This document shows positions 1-6,013 of a stretch of DNA of 10,666 bases, in pieces. A model generated the notes under the pieces. The model searched no databases and had not been told where the DNA came from. It saw only the letters and a list, made by a program, of their open reading frames with translations. Where the stretch lies: positions 1-10,666 of the forward strand of contig JAKASY010000018.1 in assembly GCA_021817625.1 (NCBI GenBank), in the 5' to 3' direction. The stretch comes from Bacillota bacterium. GTDB lineage: Bacteria > Bacillota_E > JAJZYS01 > JAILZS01. The translations under genes and the position numbers were made by a program. Position 1 is the first letter of the stretch, and each line of letters begins with the position of its first letter.

Positions 1-2
1 TG

Positions 3-26
3 GTGGCGGACGCCCTGGGCTCCTGA
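3..26 (+). CDS. Possible C-terminal tail of an upstream gene (partial)
   Basis: A plus-strand frame open from the window edge reads VADALGS and stops at TGA 24-26. The residues look like an ordinary protein tail, and the next gene starts about 125 bases later on the same strand. With only seven codons no function can be given, and the frame could be chance. Confidence 0.3.
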   Translation: MADALGS

Positions 27-118
27 GCGAAACGGTCGGGGTCGCCGCCGCGCGCCGGGCCCGGCCAAGCGCTGCTGCCGCAGGGACGCGCGCGCTGCGC
101 CTGGCCACATGACATGCT

Positions 119-147
119 CCGCCCCCGCATAGCGTCTGCGGGGGTGG
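119..147 (+). promoter_or_regulatory. Hairpin covering the ribosome binding site of the beta-propeller gene
   Basis: Bases 119-129 (CCGCCCCCGCA) pair with 137-147 (TGCGGGGGTGG) around a seven-base loop, with one G-U pair. The right arm holds the only purine-rich Shine-Dalgarno candidate (GGGGG, 140-144) for the GTG at 152, so folding would hide it. Alternatively it is the terminator hairpin of the gene ending at 26, although no T-run follows. Confidence 0.45.
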
Positions 148-151
148 CGCC

Positions 152-1213
152 GTGAAGCGTCCCGTCGGCTCGATCCTCCTCGGCCTGTTCCTCCTGTCCC
201 AGATCATTCTCCAGGGCGGGCGCCTTTGGCCCGCGCTGCCGGCCATCGGCCGCGGTGCGCCGGTGGCGTCTGGCTGGGCGCCGCTCGTGCCGACGCGGGT
301 GCGCCTGGCGCTCACGCTTCCCGGCGACCTCGTGCTGCGCGGCGAGAACGGCGCCCTTTGGCGCGTCTCGGCCGCGTCGCCGACGCGCGCCGAGCCGGTC
401 GCGGCCCGCAGCGTCAGCCAAGAGCTCCCCGGCGGCGTGATGGTCTCGGTCGAGCTCGCGCGCCTCGGCGGCGGGCGGCGCATCGTCTCCGTGGAGGGCG
501 CGCGCGCCTGGACCAGTCCGGACGGCCGTGCCAGCGCGCTCTACGACCCGGTCGACCGCGCGTTCTGGGCGCTCGTCGCGAGCGACGTGCGGCCGCGGCC
601 GCTGGGCGCCGTCGATCCGGCCGCGCCGTCCGGCCTCGCCTGGTCGGCGCGCGGCGACCGTCTGGCGTACCTTTCGGGTCGGCCCGGACACCTGTGGTCG
701 TGGCGCGTCGGCACCTACGCCCAGGAGATTGCCGGCGCCTATGGCCGGCCGCTGGCTGTGCGCGCCGACGGCGGCCTCGTGCTGGGGACGCGCAACGGCG
801 ACCCCGCGCTCTACCTACCGGGTGTGGGCGTGGCGGTGCCGGTCGCGAGCGGGCGTGTGCTGGCCGTGGCGCCCACCGGCCGCCAGGCCCTCATCGCCCA
901 CGGCGGCAAGGTCTTCCTGACCGACCTGGAGAGCGGCCGCGCATCGCTGCTGCCGCTGGCCCCGGCCCAGGTGGCGCAAGCCGTGTGGGACAGCGACGGG
1001 AGCGTGGCCATCCTGCGGCGCGGCGCGAGCGGAAGGCATGACGTGCTGGTCGCGACCGCCGACGGCGGCCTGCGCTGGCTGCGCCCACCGGCCGGTACAA
1101 GCGCCTCGGGCAGCTCCCTCGTCGCCTTGAGCGGCGGGCACCTTCTGGCCGTGTTTGAGCGCGGCGGCGTGGCGGTGACCTACGTGCGCTCGCTCGGCGG
1201 GGCACAGGCCTAA
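152..1213 (+). CDS. Predicted exported beta-propeller-like protein, function unknown
   Basis: This is a 353-residue protein starting at GTG 152. The N-terminus is basic (MKRP) followed by a hydrophobic run to about residue 22, which reads as a signal peptide or membrane anchor, so the rest probably lies outside the membrane. The body is a series of short beta-rich blocks of the TolB/WD40-like kind, for example AWSARGDRLAYLS (163-175), GGKVFLTDLESG (251-262) and VWDSDGSVAILR (278-289), each with a hydrophobic strand, a G/D turn and another strand. No catalytic motif was recognised. Such propellers usually bind ligands or other proteins, but the role here is unknown. A strong hairpin begins 15 bases after the stop, so the gene is probably transcribed alone or is the last of its operon. 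The fold assignment is inferred from pattern, not from a named family. Confidence 0.75.
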   Translation: MKRPVGSILLGLFLLSQIILQGGRLWPALPAIGRGAPVASGWAPLVPTRVRLALTLPGDLVLRGENGALWRVSAASPTRAEPVAARSVSQELPGGVMVSVELARLGGGRRIVSVEGARAWTSPDGRASALYDPVDRAFWALVASDVRPRPLGAVDPAAPSGLAWSARGDRLAYLSGRPGHLWSWRVGTYAQEIAGAYGRPLAVRADGGLVLGTRNGDPALYLPGVGVAVPVASGRVLAVAPTGRQALIAHGGKVFLTDLESGRASLLPLAPAQVAQAVWDSDGSVAILRRGASGRHDVLVATADGGLRWLRPPAGTSASGSSLVALSGGHLLAVFERGGVAVTYVRSLGGAQA

Positions 1214-1227
1214 CCTGGGGGGCGAGA

Positions 1228-1264
1228 CGCGCGGGCGGCGGGGCCGTGCCCCGCCGCCCGCGCG
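1228..1264 (+). terminator. 17-bp perfect hairpin after the beta-propeller gene
   Basis: Bases 1228-1244 are fully complementary to 1248-1264, leaving a three-base loop (CGT). It lies 14 bases past the stop of the preceding gene, where a terminator is expected. No T-run follows, so it may act as a U-less terminator, a 3' end stabiliser, or a barrier between the converging genes. Confidence 0.5.
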
Positions 1265-1369
1265 AGCGTCCGTCCCTCGCCTCCGGCTCCTGCTGCACCG
1301 TCGGCGACGGGCTTGCCGTGCCCGAGGCCGCGCAGCCGCCACAGACCTGTCGGTCCCCCCGCGCGATAC

Positions 1370-1403
1370 GCGGAAAAGGGAGGACCGCCGTTCTGGCGGT
1401 CCT
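1370..1403 (-). terminator. Rho-independent terminator of the NYN-domain gene
   Basis: Read on the minus strand, AGGACCGCC and GGCGGTCCT form a 9-bp stem (1381-1389 with 1395-1403) around a five-base loop, followed by the tail CCCTTTTCC. It starts about 30 bases after the TAG of the minus-strand gene at 1434. The arrangement is a normal intrinsic terminator with a short T-run. Confidence 0.65.
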
Positions 1404-1433
1404 GTGCAGCGAGTGGAGCGGGCTCGGGCTTGG

Positions 1434-2228
1434 CTAGTTCTCCAGGCCGCGGGTGGCGGCGGGCGTGCCTAGCGCTTCGGGCCCGATCGCCGGCACTTCG
1501 TGTGCGCCCACCACGCGCCCACCCTGCGCCGGAATGATGCGCGGCCGGTTCGTGCGGATGGGCAGCTGCGGGCGGCTGGGCGCGAGGAGGGGACCGCGCG
1601 CGCGCGCCTGGGACGCGCTGGGCCCGGTGCCCAGCGGCTGCGCCGCCGCGGCGCCCGCACCGGCCGTGGCGCTTGCGGCGGCCGGCTCCTCGGCTGCGGT
1701 GTCGTCGCCGCTGACGGCCGTCGCCGCCGACGGCTTCTCCACGAGGTCGCGCAGATCTTCGAGGTAGAGATACCGGTCCATCGCGTTCACGAGGTCGTAG
1801 GCCGCCATCGCGTGCACGCCGAGACCGTCGATGCGCTTGCCGCGTCCACGCAGGAACTCCACCGCGCGCTCGAAGTCGCCGTCGCCCGAGATCAGGATGG
1901 CGCGGTCGTAGAGGTCCGCCGTCGTGAGCATGTCGATGACGATTTCGATATCGAGGTTCGCCTTGCGGATGGTCTGCCCGGTCTCCTGGTCGAGGATCTC
2001 CTTCACGACCTTGCGGCGGACGGTGTAGCCCATGCCCGTGAGGGCGCGCAGGAAGCCCTCCATGCCGGGGTCCGGAGGATTGGTCACCGACGTGTAGTAG
2101 AAGGCATTGTAGACTTGCGCTTGGGATGCGTAGAACTCGTAGACCTTGCGGTAGTCGATGTGCCAACCCATTTTTCGCTGGGCATAGAACATATTGGCGC
2201 CGTCGATGAATATGGCGATGCGCTCCAC
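1434..2228 (-). CDS. NYN-domain (LabA/DUF88-type) predicted ribonuclease
   Basis: This is a 264-residue protein. The start chosen is GTG at 2228, because it begins right at the domain (ERIAIFIDGAN) and has a GGAGG site ten bases upstream on the minus strand (2239-2243). A longer reading to 2345 would run through the AT-rich promoter region. Visible NYN/PIN-like features are IDGAN (8-12), KANLDIEIVIDML (89-101) and SGDGDF (114-119), which place the acidic metal-binding residues at D9, D93 or D99, D116 and D118. The family's PIN-like fold suits metal-dependent RNA cleavage; that activity is family knowledge, and the substrate is unknown. From about residue 164 the protein becomes an Ala/Pro/Gly-rich, probably disordered tail of about 100 residues, ending in a more ordered-looking patch (RPRIIPAQGGRVVGAHEVPA). 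It is divergent from the DUF1599 gene and followed by its own terminator. Confidence 0.85.
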   Translation of the reverse strand: MERIAIFIDGANMFYAQRKMGWHIDYRKVYEFYASQAQVYNAFYYTSVTNPPDPGMEGFLRALTGMGYTVRRKVVKEILDQETGQTIRKANLDIEIVIDMLTTADLYDRAILISGDGDFERAVEFLRGRGKRIDGLGVHAMAAYDLVNAMDRYLYLEDLRDLVEKPSAATAVSGDDTAAEEPAAASATAGAGAAAAQPLGTGPSASQARARGPLLAPSRPQLPIRTNRPRIIPAQGGRVVGAHEVPAIGPEALGTPAATRGLEN

Positions 2229-2247
2229 GGGTGGAGTCCCTCCCCCT

Positions 2248-2280
2248 TTGGACCTCGGTGCCAGGGATATCGTACTATAT
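2248..2280 (+). promoter_or_regulatory. Divergent control region with AT-rich dyad
   Basis: Within the 107 bases between the two divergent genes is an AT island. Bases 2267-2280 read ATAT-N-GTAC-N-ATAT, a dyad symmetric at 12 of 14 positions, preceded by GATATC. A loose plus-strand promoter can be drawn as TTGGAC (2248-2253) and TACTAT (2273-2278) with a long 19-base spacer, which puts the dyad over the -10. No convincing minus-strand promoter was found. The operator role is inferred. Confidence 0.4.
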
Positions 2281-2320
2281 TTCACAGCTTCCGCGCGAGT
2301 GCCATTGGCGACGCGGGACG

Positions 2321-2327
2321 AGGGAGG
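2321..2327 (+). promoter_or_regulatory. Ribosome binding site that fixes the TTG start of the DUF1599 gene
   Basis: AGGGAGG lies eight bases before the TTG at 2336. The only GTG available upstream in the frame (2231) has no such site and would lie upstream of the predicted promoter. Confidence 0.65.
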
Positions 2328-2335
2328 CCGGCGAG

Positions 2336-2629
2336 TTGGCCGCACGGGACGAGACTGCGCGCCAGTACGACGAGGTGGTGGCCCGCGCGCGGGCGCTCAT
2401 GGTGCGCAAGAATCACGACTACGGCGAGTCCTGGCGGGAGATGCGGCCGGCGTCGATCACGGACCAGATCCTGGTGAAGGTGCTGCGCATTCGGCGTCTC
2501 GAGGAGCTCCAGAGCAAGGGCGAGGCGGCCATGGTCGCCGAGGGCATCGAGTCAGAGTACATCGATATCCTGAACTACGCGGTCTTTGGGGTGTTGCGCC
2601 TGGCCGAGGAAAGGACGCGCGGCGGCTGA
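2336..2629 (+). CDS. DUF1599 family small protein
   Basis: This is a 97-residue protein starting at TTG 2336, the start favoured by an AGGGAGG site eight bases upstream. Almost the whole length is one domain with the DUF1599 signature: RKNHDYGESW (24-33), then SITDQILVKVLRIRRLEEL (40-58) and YIDILNYAVF (75-84). The family has been linked to phage and host nucleotide-modification gene sets. The spacing of acidic residues (E56/E57 and E74/D77) resembles all-alpha nucleotide pyrophosphohydrolases of the MazG type, but that resemblance is my inference and no activity is assigned. It is divergent from the NYN nuclease gene and followed by a GC-rich hairpin about 40 bases downstream, then by decayed insertion sequences. 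The short acidic/basic C-terminus suggests nothing is missing. Confidence 0.75.
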   Translation: MAARDETARQYDEVVARARALMVRKNHDYGESWREMRPASITDQILVKVLRIRRLEELQSKGEAAMVAEGIESEYIDILNYAVFGVLRLAEERTRGG

Positions 2630-2670
2630 CCTGACCCGCGATCTCCCTTCCGATAGGCCGTTCGCATATG

Positions 2671-2707
2671 CGCGGGCGGCTTGTGGGGGTCGACCACTCC
2701 GCCCGCG
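2671..2707 (+). terminator. GC-rich hairpin after the DUF1599 gene
   Basis: Bases 2671-2679 (CGCGGGCGG) pair perfectly with 2699-2707. Inside, GTGG (2683-2686) pairs with CCAC (2694-2697), giving a two-part stem. It lies 42 bases past the stop and has no T-run. It may be a weak terminator or an end sequence from the IS remnant that follows. It adjoins a 10-bp palindrome (CGCATATGCG, 2663-2672). Confidence 0.35.
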
Positions 2708-2806
2708 GTCAAGTGCCAGTCGCGTGCGGCCCGAGGCGCGGCAACCGTCGCTTTACGCCCACCGCCATCGAGCGCAGCCACGGCAGCGGGGGAGGCGACG
2801 CAGAGC

Positions 2807-3175
2807 GATGCGGGCCAGGTACGGCTGTCGTACGCCTGCGACCCGGACAAATCGGAGGAACTCAAGGCGCACCATCTTGGCCGGACCGTGCTGTTCACCG
2901 ATCACATGGACTGGGGCGACGCCGACATCATTGCGGCGTACCGCAGCCAGGGAACGTTGGCGAACGCCTTTCGGCAGATGAAGGATCCACAGTTCGTCAC
3001 GGTGACACCGATGTTCCACTGGACCGATCCGAAGATCCGGGTGCACCTGGTGATTTGCGTCATGGCCCTGATGGTGGTATCGCTTCTGCACCGTCAGGCG
3101 CGCAAGGGAGGCTTCGATCAGGGGTTCGACGCCTTGCTGGACGCCCTCGGTGGCATCCGCCAGGCGACCGGGTGA
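2807..3175 (+). pseudogene. IS1634-family transposase, C-terminal fragment
   Basis: An open frame reads as the 3' third of a DDE transposase of the IS1634 (IS4-related) group. In order it has [46 protein letters not shown], then [14 protein letters not shown] and a hydrophobic helix [13 protein letters not shown] typical of the family's end. The N-terminal two thirds, including the first catalytic aspartates, are absent; the open frame extends to 2681, but that part does not look like transposase. The family signature Y-2-Q-3-E-6-K is present except that the catalytic E is Ala (GCG, 2960-2962). Both truncation and lost catalysis mean it cannot transpose. The recognisable sequence ends near GGIRQ (about 3155), where IS110 sequence begins in another frame. 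Confidence 0.8.
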
Positions 3176-3318
3176 AGACCGACCGGCGCGACGCCCTGCG
3201 GCTGGCGGAACTGCTGCGCGCCGGCGAGCTAACGCCGGTGTGGGTGCCGGGCGAGGGCGACGAGGCGCTTCGGGACTTGGTGCGCGCACGCGAGGACGCC
3301 GTTCTGAGGAAGCAGTGA
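3157..3318 (+). pseudogene. IS110-family transposase, internal fragment
   Basis: In the frame next to the IS1634 remnant, the sequence changes at about 3157 into [20 protein letters not shown], followed by [11 protein letters not shown] and [12 protein letters not shown]. This is the later part of the RuvC-like DEDD domain of IS110-type transposases. The TDRRDA segment carries the last two catalytic aspartates, while the first aspartate and the glutamate are missing. The match stops at about 3302 and a TGA follows at 3316. A degraded, frameshifted continuation (FLRRRRTCP-like) may run to about 3380. There is no start, no C-terminal domain and no visible IS ends, so this is a dead piece. Confidence 0.8.
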
Positions 3319-3443
3319 TGCTGGGCGCCCAGCTTCCTGCGAAGAAGGCGGACATGTCCGAAGGAGTCTCGGAGGCGCCGGCCAAACCGCCTTGTCCACC
3401 TTCCACTCGCAGCCATGACCTGCTTCTTCCCCTGATCTGTCCC

Positions 3444-3473
3444 TTGCCGTGCGGCGCTGAGCCGGGTTAGAAT
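3444..3473 (+). promoter_or_regulatory. Promoter of the tRNA operon
   Basis: TTGCCG (3444-3449) and TAGAAT (3468-3473) are separated by 18 bases, a good sigma-70-type pair. Transcription would begin near 3480, just ahead of the first tRNA at 3485. Confidence 0.7.
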
Positions 3474-3484
3474 GGCCGTTGCGC

Positions 3485-3559
3485 GGGCGAATAGCTCAGG
3501 GGTAGAGCACCTTCCTTACAAGAAGGGGGTCACAGGTTCGAGCCCTGTTTCGCCCACCA
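3485..3559 (+). tRNA. tRNA-Val (anticodon TAC)
   Basis: The cloverleaf is complete. Acceptor GGGCGAA pairs with TTCGCCC, the D stem is GCTC/GAGC, and the anticodon stem CCTTC/GAAGG closes the loop CTTACAA with anticodon TAC. The T arm contains GGTTCGAGCC. The CCA end is encoded at 3557-3559. It is the first gene of a three-tRNA operon. Confidence 0.95.
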
Positions 3560-3565
3560 GTCTGC

Positions 3566-3642
3566 GGAGGCGTGGTGTAGTTGGTTAACATACGTGCCTG
3601 TCACGCACGAGATCGCGGGTTCGAGTCCCGTCGCCTCCGCCA
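3566..3642 (+). tRNA. tRNA-Asp (anticodon GTC)
   Basis: Acceptor GGAGGCG pairs with CGCCTCC. The anticodon stem CGTGC/GCACG closes the loop CTGTCAC with anticodon GTC, and the discriminator is G, as expected for aspartate. CCA is encoded. Only six bases separate it from the valine tRNA. Confidence 0.95.
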
Positions 3643-3648
3643 GTCTTC

Positions 3649-3724
<76 letters not shown>

Positions 3725-3750
3725 CTTTGCATCGTGCCGCGCCAAGCTCT

Positions 3751-3783
3751 GCGAAGACGCCGCCGAGGAGGCGGCGTCTTCGT
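3751..3783 (+). terminator. Terminator hairpin after the tRNA operon
   Basis: Bases 3752-3764 pair perfectly with 3770-3782 around the loop GAGGA, with a further G-T pair outside, 26 bases after tRNA-Phe. The right arm ends GTCTTCGT, with only a weak T-rich tail. It lies between the plus-strand tRNAs and the minus-strand MFS gene that ends at 3846, so it may stop transcription from both sides. Confidence 0.6.
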
Positions 3784-3845
3784 GCATGCTCGCCGCAGGA
3801 GCGCGCCGCGGCCTGACCCGGTGGGCCGCTTGCCCCGAGCGGCGC

Positions 3846-5123
3846 TCAGGCGCTAGGCGGGCCGGCGACGGCCAAGTCTTGCGTGTCCACGGACCGCGTC
3901 TGCGCAAGCGGCGAGGCGACGATCCAAGCGATCGCGAGGAGGCCGCCCAGCGCGGACACCCAGAGCGTGGGCCGAAGGCCGATCGCAGCGCCGAGGAGGC
4001 CGCCGACGAACGAGCCGAACGGCATCGTGCCCCATACGACGAAGCGCATGCTGGCGTTCATGCGGCCCAACAGCCCTTCGGGCGTGATCGCTTGGCGCAG
4101 GCTCACTTGGGTGATGTTGTAGGCGGTCGACCCCATGGCGCGCATGCCAAAGGCGAACACCAGCAGGGGCACGGCCACGGACGGGCGGTCCGGCGTCAGC
4201 GGCAGGACGAGCTCGAAGGCGCTGAACACGACCGCGGTGGCGAGGATGGCCGGGCCGGTGCCCAGACGCCGGCCAACGCGCTGGGCGACGAGCGCCCCCG
4301 CCACGCCGCCCACGCTGCCGCCGGCGTAGACCAGGCCGAGAAGGGCGGGCGTGAGGCCCACCTGGCGCACCGCGAACAGCACGAGCACGGCGTTGGCCAC
4401 GTTGCCGAAGAGGTTGCTGGTGCCGGTGCAGCCGGCGATCGCGCGCAGCATGGGCTGGCCGAGCACCCAGGCGAGGCCCTCCCGGATCATCGGCCAGATG
4501 CGCGCGTCGCCGGCCGGCCGCTGGGGCTCCGGCTCGCGTGCGCCAATGGCCACCAGGGTGGCGACGGACACGACGTACGTGAGCGCGTTCGCGGCCACCG
4601 CCAGGGGCGCGGTCAGCATCTGCACGAGCACGCCGCCCACGCTCGGCCCGGCCACCTGGCTCAGGGCCCGGGTCGTCTCGAGCTTGGCGTTGCCGTCCAC
4701 GAGCGCAGGCCGTCCGACGAGGGCGGGGAGATACGACTGGTAGGCAACGTCGAACAGGACGGTCAGGCAGCCGACCGCGAAGGCGATCGCGGCGAGAACG
4801 GGCAGCGTCAGGAGGTGAGTAAACGCGAGCGCGGGCACGAGCGCCAGGAGGGCGGCGCGGCCGATATCGGCGGCGATGAGCAGGGGACGCCGCCGGCGGC
4901 GGTCGGCGAACACGCCGACGAACAGGCCGATGAGCACGAACGGCAAGGTGCTCATGGCGCCGAGGACGCCCATTGCGAACGCGTTCGCGTGGAGCACGAG
5001 CACGGCGGTGAGGGGCAGGGCGATGAGCGTGATCTGCTCGCCGAACTGGGAGACGGTCTGTCCGGCCCACAGGCGCAGGAAGTCGCCATGGCGCCACAGG
5101 CCTGCGCGGTTCAGCGCTGCCAC
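3846..5123 (-). CDS. MFS transporter, EntS-like/MFS_3 type exporter
   Basis: This is an integral membrane protein of 425 residues if it starts at GTG 5123. It has about 12 hydrophobic segments and is probably a proton-driven exporter. The N-terminus FLRLWAGQTVSQFGEQIT (15-32) is the hallmark opening of the group that includes the enterobactin exporter EntS and many drug exporters. The loop after the second helix carries motif A as GVFADRRRRRP (70-80). A central cytoplasmic loop (AREPEPQRPAGDAR) separates the two six-helix halves, and the second half contains GLVYAGGSVGGVAGALV. The substrate cannot be read. An in-frame TAG five codons upstream limits the start to GTG 5123 or the CTG at 5114. 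The clear GGAGG site touches the GTG but sits ideally for the CTG. It lies 180 bases downstream of the glycosyltransferase-like gene on the same strand and could be read through from it. Confidence 0.85.
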   Translation of the reverse strand: MAALNRAGLWRHGDFLRLWAGQTVSQFGEQITLIALPLTAVLVLHANAFAMGVLGAMSTLPFVLIGLFVGVFADRRRRRPLLIAADIGRAALLALVPALAFTHLLTLPVLAAIAFAVGCLTVLFDVAYQSYLPALVGRPALVDGNAKLETTRALSQVAGPSVGGVLVQMLTAPLAVAANALTYVVSVATLVAIGAREPEPQRPAGDARIWPMIREGLAWVLGQPMLRAIAGCTGTSNLFGNVANAVLVLFAVRQVGLTPALLGLVYAGGSVGGVAGALVAQRVGRRLGTGPAILATAVVFSAFELVLPLTPDRPSVAVPLLVFAFGMRAMGSTAYNITQVSLRQAITPEGLLGRMNASMRFVVWGTMPFGSFVGGLLGAAIGLRPTLWVSALGGLLAIAWIVASPLAQTRSVDTQDLAVAGPPSA

Positions 5124-5303
5124 CTCCGGCCGGGGGTCCTAGTGCGGCTTGCCTTCGGCGCTGGCTGCGGCCGGCCCTGCCGGCGCGCTTAGGACGGCGC
5201 GCGGGCCCGCGACGCGCTTGGGCGCGCGCGGCCGCCGGCATCTCAGGTACCCGCCGCCGGTGCGCCCGCCGCGAAGTCGCCTTGCGCCTCGAGGGCGCGG
5301 GCG

Positions 5304-5894
5304 TCAGAGCAGCACGGCCTTGCGATGGCGAAGGGCGATGGCCTTGGCGAAGCGCAGCGACAGGGCGGGGTGGTCGAGCCAGAAGTGGATGTCCTCCCCC
5401 ACGTCGTCGGCGTGGAACACGTACCCCGTGTCGACGGGCGCGTACAGGAGCCCGAAGCCGCTCATGCCGAGCGAGAACCAGTCGGCAAGGCCCTCTACGA
5501 CCGCGCTGTCCAGGGCGGGGCCGGCCATCCGGCCGCGCCGCAGGAAGAAGGTCGAGCGGCCGTCGGCCTGGCGATAGTGGGCGGCGAAGGCGGCCTGCTC
5601 GGCCTCGGCCCGCGCCAGGTAGGCGCCGAAGTGGCGCGCGCAGGCCGGATCGAGCCGGATGTCGGAGTCGACCCAGAGGATCCAGACCTGGCCGCTGCGC
5701 GCGGCCTCGGGCTCGGCCGCCTCGACAAGGCGCAGGCAGACGTTACGCGCGCGGGGGATGTTGGACGCCTCGCCGACGTGCAGGCGCACGGGGCGGTTCG
5801 TGGCCGCGGCTACGTCCCGCACGAGCGCGGCCACGGTCACGACCTCCGCCCGCCCGTCGCGCGTTGGGATGGCCACGTGCAGTGCAGCCGCCAT
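5304..5894 (-). CDS. Glycosyltransferase-like protein (GT-A fold, putative)
   Basis: This is a 196-residue protein starting at ATG 5894, with GGAGGG six bases before it. The N-terminus HVAIPTRDG (6-14) resembles the first strand and loop of GT-A nucleotide-sugar enzymes. NIPRARNVCL (45-54) follows, then WILWVDSDIRLDP (71-83), whose DSD (76-78) fits the metal-binding DxD motif. Later, DDVGEDIHFWLDH (163-175) carries the GED triad often seen at the acceptor site. No signal peptide or membrane segment is visible, so it is probably cytosolic. The short length means a single catalytic domain without an acceptor extension. The sugar and acceptor are unknown. No cell-wall or polysaccharide cluster surrounds it; an MFS gene follows on the same strand. 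The assignment rests on motifs only and could instead be a GT-like fold with another role. Confidence 0.6.
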   Translation of the reverse strand: MAAALHVAIPTRDGRAEVVTVAALVRDVAAATNRPVRLHVGEASNIPRARNVCLRLVEAAEPEAARSGQVWILWVDSDIRLDPACARHFGAYLARAEAEQAAFAAHYRQADGRSTFFLRRGRMAGPALDSAVVEGLADWFSLGMSGFGLLYAPVDTGYVFHADDVGEDIHFWLDHPALSLRFAKAIALRHRKAVLL

Positions 5895-6013
5895 CTGCGT
5901 CCCTCCTCAAGGCGCCCCTCAGCGCCAGCCTATGGCGCGACGGTGTGCCGGACAGGCACGGCTCGCCCGCGCCGCGCATCGACTGACAGCGCCGGACACG
6001 TGGGAGGTGCGCC

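Noticed and set aside
2231..2335. Longer N-terminus for the DUF1599 protein from GTG 2231
   Set aside because: That start lies upstream of the predicted -35 and has no ribosome site, whereas the TTG at 2336 has a well-placed AGGGAGG.
2229..2345. Longer N-terminus for the NYN protein
   Set aside because: The extension would run through the AT-rich promoter region and lacks a better ribosome site; the family domain begins exactly at the GTG at 2228.
1500..2477. Plus-strand open frame of 325 codons across the NYN gene and the divergent promoter
   Set aside because: It overlaps a well-supported NYN domain on the other strand and crosses the control region; no recognisable domain.
3786..5192. 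Plus-strand open frame of 468 codons, rich in His, Glu, Arg and Gly
   Set aside because: It lies antisense to the MFS gene. The strongly hydrophilic, repetitive composition is what the opposite strand of membrane-protein codons gives in GC-rich DNA.
5124..5303. The 180-base GC-rich gap between the glycosyltransferase-like and MFS genes
   Set aside because: I checked both strands for a small gene, tRNA or terminator and found nothing supportable.
5940..5962. Small inverted repeat GTGCC/GGCAC between the glycosyltransferase-like and holin-like genes
   Set aside because: A 5-bp stem is expected by chance in DNA this GC-rich, and it is not positioned at a promoter I can recognise.
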